DNA from: Bacteroidota bacterium | GTDB taxonomy: Bacteria > Bacteroidota > Bacteroidia > Bacteroidales > Lentimicrobiaceae | DNA: 64,000 nt | Assembly: GCA_009773515.1 (NCBI GenBank) | Contig: WSXX01000010.1 | Location: 81,495-145,494 of the forward strand | Direction: 5' to 3' | Shown here: positions 58,396 to 64,000 of the stretch, one piece after another | Layout: each line of letters starts with the position of its first letter | How positions within the stretch are numbered: the stretch's first letter is position 1 | Notes under the pieces: model-generated | What the model was told of the DNA's origin: nothing | Databases searched by the model: none | The model's input: the letters and a program-made list of their open reading frames with translations, nothing else | Program-made: the position numbers and the translations under genes

Positions 58396-60747
58396 ATGAC
58401 AATAATCAAATTCAAAGGCTTGCTCCTGACCATTACAATGCTGATTTTGTCAGTTCTCAACCTGAGTGCACAATCCTGTATTGAAGGAATGGTTTTAGAT
58501 GCTTCAAACGGCAAACCTCTGCCGGGTGCCAGCATTGCAGCAGGTTCAAAAACCGGAACCATTGCAGGAAGAGATGGAAGTTTCAGTCTTTGCGGACTTC
58601 AGGGTGATTCGGTTAATATTACTGTGAGCTATGTTGGTTATCAGACGGTTTACAAAACGTTTTCAACCACCGCAACTAAAATAAAGATAAATCTTCGTGC
58701 TGAAGTTTCTGAAATTGAAGCTTTTGTAGTTACCGCTACCCGAACCGATTCACGCATTATTAACACACCTGTAAGAATTAATCAGTTGGGACCTGAGCTG
58801 ATTGAGAGTCTGCCGGCACAAAGCGTTGATGAAGTGTTAAAAATGGCGCCCGGAATCAATTTCAGCCGGTCATTCGGTATATTGAGCACCAAAGCCACAG
58901 TAACCATGCGTGGAATGAGCGGCAAAGAACAAGGCAGAGTTTTGATTCTTGTGGATGGCATTCCAATGAATAAAAGTGATGGCGGTGGTTTCGACTGGAA
59001 TTTGGTTGATATGGGCATGGTTCAGAAGATTGAAGTCACAAAGGGCGCCGGATCAGCCATTTATGGTGGAAATGCAATGGGTGGTATTGTCAATATCATC
59101 ACTCAAAAACCAACAGAAAAATTCTTTGTCAAAGCCGGAATGGAATACGGATCATTCAATACAGCAGGTGGCAAACTGAGCTTTGGCGGAAGTATAAATG
59201 TTAAAAAACCAGGAGACAGCTGGACATGGATGGCCAATACTTTCTACAGGCAGAGCGATGGTTATATCACCCAGTCTGATGCGGATGTAAATGCAAATCC
59301 TTACATCGTCAAATCTAATCTGCTTGAGGCTGGTGCTGGTTTTCGCAGCACGTATTCATTTAACGGGAAACACAGCATCGGCGTCTCAATCAATTTTTAC
59401 GATGATAATCGGGGCACCGGAGAAAAAGTGTTTCAACCGGAAGGCAATACCACCGAACATGATTCTTATGGAGCAACCTTGAATTATAAAGGTCACCTTG
59501 GTCAGTTCAGCTTGCTTTCTTCTGCCTATTTTTTAAATGAGGATTACAAAAAAGTCAATGAGTACCTTAAAGATGATTATACATGGTATGAAGTTTTAAG
59601 CACAAGGCGTGATTTTGGATGGTTGACTTCCATTACCAGGCCGATCGGTACTTCCCATAAACTCACTGCCGGCTTCGATTTGAAAAATGGCAGCGTTGAT
59701 GCCTGGGATAAATATTATACTTCCACCGATATTGTTTATAATGCGGGAAAGATGAATACCTGGTCATTGTTTCTTCAGGATGAAATCGGCCTTTTACAGG
59801 ATAAAATCAGAATTCTGGCCGGTTTGCGCTACGATATTGCAAGGTTTTATGATGGATCGTTCTATACTGAAGCGCCTACACAGGAAACTGCTTTTATGCA
59901 CATCTACCAGAACAAGGCAATGTCTGATCATGTCAGGAGTGCGCTTAGTCCACGTCTTTCAGCGCATTACCGGTGGAGCGAAAATAACCGCATTTATGCC
60001 GGATACTCCAGAGGATTCAGGCCAGCGGTTCTCGATGATATGTGCCGGTCGGGCAGGATTAAGGGTGGTTTTAAAGTTGCCAGTCCTGATTTAAGACCGG
60101 AGTACCTCAATAATTTTGAAGCTGGCTTCGATCTGAATCCTTTCAATGCCGGAATCCTTCAGAACTTTTCACTTGAAGCCTCCGCCTTTTATTCACGCGG
60201 CAGCGATTTTCAATACTATGTCACCAATGGACAAACCATTGATATGGGATTTGGCGATCGTCCGATCCTGATCAGGGCAAACATCAGTGAAGTAGAGATT
60301 TATGGTGCTGAGCTTTCTTTTAACTACCAGATTAATTCTTCACTTTCGGTTTATGGTGGTTATGCTTTCGCAGATGCATTGATTCTTGATTACACCAAAA
60401 TTGCTTTGAATGATACCATTGATCTTTCAGGAAAAACGATGACCGATGTTCCCCGCAACATTATAACCGCCGGCGTTACGTTGCTCAATCGCTATGTTAA
60501 TACCGGACTTAGTTTCCGCTATACAGGATCAATGTATATCAACGATCAGAACACTGTGGATGAGCTGCTTAACGCAGCCCAATATCCGGCTCATACCAGC
60601 GTTGACCTGAAATTCTGGAAACCATTAAGCCGGCATTTTCGACTGTCGCTTAATATTCAGAATATTTTTGATGTAAAAATTTATGACAGTAAATACAATG
60701 TCGGACCCGGCCGTTTTATTACGGCAGGTGTCAGTTTCGGAATTTAA
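58396..60747 (+). CDS. TonB-dependent receptor of the lipoprotein cluster
   Basis: This 783-residue outer-membrane receptor has a signal peptide (ending LSAQ near residue 26), a carboxypeptidase-like domain (SCIEGMVLDASNGKPLPGAS, residues 27-46 onward to about 110), a plug domain (about 120-235; IEVTKGAGSAIYGGNAMGG near 211-229), and a barrel ending in ITAGVSFGI. The plan matches siderophore, heme or vitamin receptors, and no SusD partner is present. Two lipoproteins precede it and a Moco-fold-like periplasmic protein follows, suggesting one transport locus. The substrate is not predictable. Confidence 0.88.
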   Translation: MTIIKFKGLLLTITMLILSVLNLSAQSCIEGMVLDASNGKPLPGASIAAGSKTGTIAGRDGSFSLCGLQGDSVNITVSYVGYQTVYKTFSTTATKIKINLRAEVSEIEAFVVTATRTDSRIINTPVRINQLGPELIESLPAQSVDEVLKMAPGINFSRSFGILSTKATVTMRGMSGKEQGRVLILVDGIPMNKSDGGGFDWNLVDMGMVQKIEVTKGAGSAIYGGNAMGGIVNIITQKPTEKFFVKAGMEYGSFNTAGGKLSFGGSINVKKPGDSWTWMANTFYRQSDGYITQSDADVNANPYIVKSNLLEAGAGFRSTYSFNGKHSIGVSINFYDDNRGTGEKVFQPEGNTTEHDSYGATLNYKGHLGQFSLLSSAYFLNEDYKKVNEYLKDDYTWYEVLSTRRDFGWLTSITRPIGTSHKLTAGFDLKNGSVDAWDKYYTSTDIVYNAGKMNTWSLFLQDEIGLLQDKIRILAGLRYDIARFYDGSFYTEAPTQETAFMHIYQNKAMSDHVRSALSPRLSAHYRWSENNRIYAGYSRGFRPAVLDDMCRSGRIKGGFKVASPDLRPEYLNNFEAGFDLNPFNAGILQNFSLEASAFYSRGSDFQYYVTNGQTIDMGFGDRPILIRANISEVEIYGAELSFNYQINSSLSVYGGYAFADALILDYTKIALNDTIDLSGKTMTDVPRNIITAGVTLLNRYVNTGLSFRYTGSMYINDQNTVDELLNAAQYPAHTSVDLKFWKPLSRHFRLSLNIQNIFDVKIYDSKYNVGPGRFITAGVSFGI

Positions 60748-60780
60748 AGAGGCTAAGACATTGATTATAAATGTTCAAGG

Positions 60781-60902
60781 CACTTCGACTCCGCTCAGTG
60801 TGACATTCGTTTTTGGTTAGCAGTGTTTCTTTTTAATGCACGCGTTATCATATCTATACGATGTCCTCCTGAGCGGTTCCGATAGCTATCGGAACGAAGG
60901 AC
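60781..60902. repeat. MITE-like dispersed element, copy 2
   Basis: The left end CACTTCGACTCCGCTCAGTG and the right end ATGTCCTCCTGAGCGGTTCC are imperfect inverted repeats, with the internal TTTTTAATGCAC shared with copy 1 at 10904-11007. An extra CCGATAGCTATCGG palindrome is inserted at the right end. Confidence 0.6.
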
Positions 60903-60973
60903 AAAACGAAGAAGTATCTGTCAATTGAAAAAAAAACAACCTTTCTTAATTATTTAACTACAGACCAACCAAA

Positions 60974-61987
60974 ATGAAAAAAACAATTGCGATCGCTGCA
61001 TGCCTGATGCTCAGTTTTACGGGAATGACTCAAACCAATGATTTTTACGATGATGCCGCTCTGAATGATTTGAAAATCAATCAAATCATGATAGCCGGAG
61101 AGGTTGCAAATCCAGGAATTATCGATCTGACAAAACTACCTGTCAGGGATGTAATCGTTAAAGAAACCGGTCTTTCCGGAGATAACGGAAGTTTCACAGG
61201 AGCTTACCTGTATCAGGGTTATTCGCTTTATGATATTCTGAATCTTGCCGTGCTTAAAAAGAAGAATGAAGCTGAATTTCCACCGATTATCGACCTTTTT
61301 GTTGAGGTTGAAAATGCCAATGGCGAAAAAGTAGTTTTAAGTTGGGGCGAAGTCTATTATCCCATTCATAGGCACGAAATTCTTATAGCAAACGGCGTTC
61401 GTCGCATAGTTCCATCCAAGACCAAAGAATTGTGGCCTTTGCCGACAGAGTCAAAACTTGTGGTTGCTTCCGATCTTTACACCGAACGCAACATCAGCAA
61501 TCCGGTAAAGATAACCGTTCGTTCTTCAAAGCTCAATTTTGTAATTGACAGGAACATCCCGGATATGTATGCAAAAGATCTGAAGTTCCATACCGGCGAT
61601 AAGTTGCTGGAAACGCTGGCTGAAGGTGAGTTGAAAGGGAATATAATCTCATACGGCTCTGTATTTTATGGAAGGGGAACCGGAATTCATGGAACTACTC
61701 CGTTTAAAGGTGTGATGCTTAAAGATTACACAAATGCATATTATCCGATGACAAAGGAGAATCTGAAAACCGGGTTATTTGTGGTCTCCGCTCCCGATGG
61801 CTATCGGGCAGTGTTTACTTACAGCGAGATATTTAATCGCAATGATCAGGCTGAGGTGCTGATTGTTCCCATGTATGGACAGGCTACTCAGGGGGCTTTT
61901 CTTCTGTATCCTGCTGCCGATTACTTTTCTGACAGATCTATCAGGTGCCTGAACGAAATAAGAATGATGCAATCCGCTGATTTATAG
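60974..61987 (+). CDS. periplasmic protein with molybdopterin-oxidoreductase-like fold
   Basis: This 337-residue protein has a signal peptide (ending GMTQ near residue 20). Residues about 35-185 resemble the sulfite-oxidase-type molybdopterin-binding domain: MIAGEVANPGIIDLTKLPVRDV near 36-57, FTGAYLYQGYSLYDIL near 75-90, VVLSWGEVYYP near 117-127. The usual Moco-ligating cysteine is not seen, so it probably does not bind molybdenum. The C-terminal half lacks a recognised domain. It lies downstream of the TonB receptor on the same strand and may handle the imported ligand. Confidence 0.72.
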   Translation: MKKTIAIAACLMLSFTGMTQTNDFYDDAALNDLKINQIMIAGEVANPGIIDLTKLPVRDVIVKETGLSGDNGSFTGAYLYQGYSLYDILNLAVLKKKNEAEFPPIIDLFVEVENANGEKVVLSWGEVYYPIHRHEILIANGVRRIVPSKTKELWPLPTESKLVVASDLYTERNISNPVKITVRSSKLNFVIDRNIPDMYAKDLKFHTGDKLLETLAEGELKGNIISYGSVFYGRGTGIHGTTPFKGVMLKDYTNAYYPMTKENLKTGLFVVSAPDGYRAVFTYSEIFNRNDQAEVLIVPMYGQATQGAFLLYPAADYFSDRSIRCLNEIRMMQSADL

Positions 61988-62007
61988 AAGGTCTTTGTAA
62001 CTGATTG

Positions 62008-62042
62008 AACCGGACAATCCAATGGGTTGCTCCGGTTTTTTA
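62008..62042 (+). terminator. intrinsic terminator after the TonB-linked cluster
   Basis: AACCGGA (62008-62014) and TCCGGTT (62031-62037) pair, with an inner CAATCC/GGGTTG pairing, followed by TTTTT. Confidence 0.8.
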
Positions 62043-62175
62043 TTTTTATGATGTTTCAGATGCCGGAATCAGGCTTGCTGATTAATCTTTTGTAAGTATA
62101 AATACCCATAATAATCAGCGTCATTTTATTGTAAAAGTGGTATTTAAACGACTTGAACTGCATCTATTCTAAGAC

Positions 62176-62183
62176 TAATTTTG
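62176..62183 (+). promoter_or_regulatory. candidate -7 promoter element for the 192-residue secreted protein
   Basis: TAATTTTG fits TAnnTTTG but lies about 115 bp upstream of the start, so it is a weak call. Confidence 0.35.
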
Positions 62184-62298
62184 TAAAATAATATTACACC
62201 CGGGAAAGACGAACAGAATCATCTTTAAGTCTTCTTTAAAGTAAATGTAATATTAATTGTAACTAACTGAGGTTCAACTCAAATAAAACCATAAAGTC

Positions 62299-62877
62299 AT
62301 GAAAAATATCATCCTATTGCTTCTTCTTTCCATTTTTGTCAGTACTGCATTTGCTCAGGTACGACCTGCTCAAACCACAAAAGCTCCCGGGGTTATGATC
62401 GGACTGGATAGTACCCTGGTTAAAATGGAATATGCCCGCTGGAACAATGATAATCCTGAAGAGCAATGGGAGAAATTCTCTACACCTGACCGTATTATTT
62501 ATTATTGCAAAACATCAGGCAATGTGAACAAGAGTAACGTTGCACATGTTTATGATTTTGATGAAAACGGAGTAAATGTTAAGTACACCACCATCGCCAC
62601 ACAGGAAAAGTTTAAATACGCCTGCGATTATTTGAATACCATTGCATTGCGAAACAAGTATATTTATGAATTTCAGGGTGTTAATGAAAATAATCAAGGG
62701 GTTTGGGTTTCAAGTAAAGCAATCACAAACTATTCAGGTTGTAACTGCGGAAACCTTAAAGTTACGGTAACAGGAAATCTGAACGGAGAAACACTCTCAG
62801 ATTTTGTTGAATATTGTCCTGTAAAACCAGGCAAATCAGGTGAACTTATTGCGATTGAATATATGGCTTTGAATTAG
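62299..62877 (+). CDS. secreted protein of unknown function
   Basis: This 192-residue protein has a signal peptide (MKNIILLLLLSIFVSTAFAQ). I recognise no domain. The mature part is beta-rich with cysteines at YYCK, YACDY, GCNCG and EYCP; the five cysteines could bind metal or form disulfides. It stands alone, with a terminator at 62907-62940. Confidence 0.7.
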   Translation: MKNIILLLLLSIFVSTAFAQVRPAQTTKAPGVMIGLDSTLVKMEYARWNNDNPEEQWEKFSTPDRIIYYCKTSGNVNKSNVAHVYDFDENGVNVKYTTIATQEKFKYACDYLNTIALRNKYIYEFQGVNENNQGVWVSSKAITNYSGCNCGNLKVTVTGNLNGETLSDFVEYCPVKPGKSGELIAIEYMALN

Positions 62878-63197
62878 TAAATGGTTGGGGGATCGTTTAC
62901 GAAAAAAGGGGGGCAATTTGTCCCCCTGATTTTTTTATGCATTGGTCCGATCAATCATATGTACTTTTCAGGCTTAAGAAATATAAAGTAATTGGGAGAG
63001 GGCTTGGATATCTGGAAGTTCTTATATTTGGGGTGAAAATCCGAGTTGTAATATCATGCTCAATGGTTGTTGGCAAGTCAGATATATAAGGACTGTTGAG
63101 TATTTCTGCTCGTTGGCAACAAGCCGAAAAAAAACTTAACTGATATACTTAATTCAGATTACCAAAACAATAAAGGGTAGACTTTGAATTTGACATT
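62878..63197. other. gene-free interval with terminator
   Basis: After the terminator at 62907-62940 no gene, RNA or regulatory site could be recognised. Confidence 0.55.
62907..62940 (+). terminator. intrinsic terminator after the 192-residue protein gene
   Basis: AGGGGGGCAA and TTGTCCCCCT form a stem with almost no loop, followed by GATTTTTTT. Confidence 0.8.
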
Positions 63198-63692
63198 ATG
63201 GAGAAACTTATAAATATATTGTATTTTAATATTTGTTTGCTGGCTTATTATTTTGGAAGGTTTATAACAGTATATATAGATCCATTTTGTTGGGCCTCAA
63301 ATATAAAATTTTTAAAATTGGGATTTAAAATATGGAAGCAACAAATGGAGAAAAACTATCCATTATTTTTATACCAAATGAAGTATAATCAGAACCTGAA
63401 ATTTATTTCATATCAATGGTTTATGTTATTTCTTGGTATGATTATTTTTTTAATTGTTGGTCTAATACAAAATTTAGCTGATAAGGCTTATATATTTGGA
63501 ATTGTAATCTGTTTGATTATTTATGTAGGAACTTATTTTGTTGTTTTAGACAAGGATAAATACTATAAATATCAAATGGAACTCATAAAAGACAAAAAAC
63601 ATAATCACTCGGCTACTATATTAACAATATGGATTTTGCTTACAATCGTTTTATATTTACTTTTTTTTAGAAAATACTTTCCAATAATATAA
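63198..63692 (+). CDS. AT-rich small membrane protein of unknown function
   Basis: This 164-residue protein has three predicted helices (near residues 76-94, 102-119 and 144-160) and a basic, aromatic first half. I recognise no family. Its codon usage is strikingly AT-rich, with long runs of Ile, Leu, Phe, Tyr and Lys codons, unlike its neighbours, which suggests recent transfer. It has no operon partners inside the window. Confidence 0.6.
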   Translation: MEKLINILYFNICLLAYYFGRFITVYIDPFCWASNIKFLKLGFKIWKQQMEKNYPLFLYQMKYNQNLKFISYQWFMLFLGMIIFLIVGLIQNLADKAYIFGIVICLIIYVGTYFVVLDKDKYYKYQMELIKDKKHNHSATILTIWILLTIVLYLLFFRKYFPII

Positions 63693-64000
63693 GCACTATT
63701 GAGAGTTGATTGTTTTGGGTTGTGTGTTTAAAATGTCTTTTGGAGTTATTAACAGACTGAAAAAATAAATGAACTTGATGCTTAGAAAACAGTAATTTAA
63801 AACTAAAGAAATAAATGTCGACTATAAAAAAGCTTAACGGCCAGCTTCCAATAAACAGGACTCTGAGCGGTCTGCAAGACCGATAGCGATCGGAACCAGC
63901 TATGAGTTCCCGAAGCTTCGGGATTGAACTATATTTCGACAAGCTCAATACAACGCATCCCGAAGGTGCCTATCTACTTAAAGCCGTTTTTTATTGGATT
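63693..64000. other. terminal interval with small palindromes, no gene
   Basis: The last 160 bases hold short palindromes (CCCGAAGCTTCGGG; GGTCTGCAAGACC; CCGATAGCGATCGG), the last related to the one inside the element at 60781-60902. The minus-strand reading frame across them looks spurious. Confidence 0.5.

Larger units (their letters stand above)
61988..62298. other. gene-free interval with terminator and promoter
   Basis: A terminator at 62008-62042 closes the TonB-linked cluster and a TAATTTTG element at 62176-62183 may serve the next gene; nothing else is recognised. Confidence 0.6.

Noticed and set aside
60974..61987. A functional sulfite oxidase
   Set aside because: The fold resembles the Moco domain, but the ligating cysteine and the dimerisation domain are not visible.
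63667..63948. Minus-strand 93-residue frame at the right edge
   Set aside because: It runs through small palindromes, overlaps the end of the membrane protein gene and shows no family features.

Overview
The window looks like a chromosomal segment of a free-living Bacteroidota species, probably class Bacteroidia; the order cannot be fixed from sequence alone. Supporting signs are Bacteroidota-type -7 promoter elements (TAnnTTTG) in front of many genes, three secreted proteins ending in type IX secretion (T9SS) sorting domains, TonB-dependent receptors with N-terminal carboxypeptidase-like domains, many SPII lipoproteins and signal peptides ending in FGQ/AQ/KAQ, and moderately AT-rich DNA. No rRNA, tRNA, CRISPR array, prophage or complete insertion sequence was seen.

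Layout. 1-7 kb, minus strand: a Cache-domain sensor cut by the window edge, a metallophosphoesterase, a fluoride exporter with a DUF190 partner, a DUF523 protein, an HSL-type esterase and three unrecognised envelope proteins. Two perfect 32-bp palindromes lie between the last two. 7-9.2 kb: a 14-repeat T9SS cargo. 9.5-14.2 kb, plus strand: fasciclin, SOUL, aldo/keto reductase, peroxiredoxin, TspO and PNPOx-like proteins. 14.5-17 kb: a membrane flavin/iron-sulfur protein co-transcribed with an anchored flavin reductase-nitroreductase fusion. 17.3-20.6 kb: two more T9SS cargos. 20.9-22.2 kb: a divergent nitrosative-stress pair (RIC di-iron repair protein and an Rrf2 regulator). 22.3-31.8 kb: an OMPLA-like barrel, a DUF2141 protein and an RND efflux operon with two TetR regulators and a cupin, interrupted by a frameshifted four-helix-bundle gene. 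32.1-35.3 kb: an ArsR-controlled arsEFG-like organoarsenical or metal resistance operon. 36.7-38.6 kb: a REP-type palindrome array around a REP-associated tyrosine transposase.

39.6-45.2 kb holds a complete seven-subunit Mrp Na+/H+ antiporter operon (A to G), followed by acetyl-CoA synthetase, a TonB receptor with a His-rich small membrane protein upstream, a 1169-residue protein that I read as a PPi-type PEP carboxykinase, and a divergent K+ or Na+/H+ antiporter. 56.4-62 kb is a transport-like cluster: two tandem paralogous lipoproteins, a TonB receptor and a periplasmic protein with a molybdopterin-oxidoreductase-like fold. The right end has two unrecognised proteins, the last one markedly AT-rich.

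Common themes are envelope stress and detoxification (fluoride, arsenicals, nitric oxide, drugs, peroxide), sodium and pH homeostasis, and an unusually rich set of dispersed palindromic repeats filling most gaps longer than about 250 bp.
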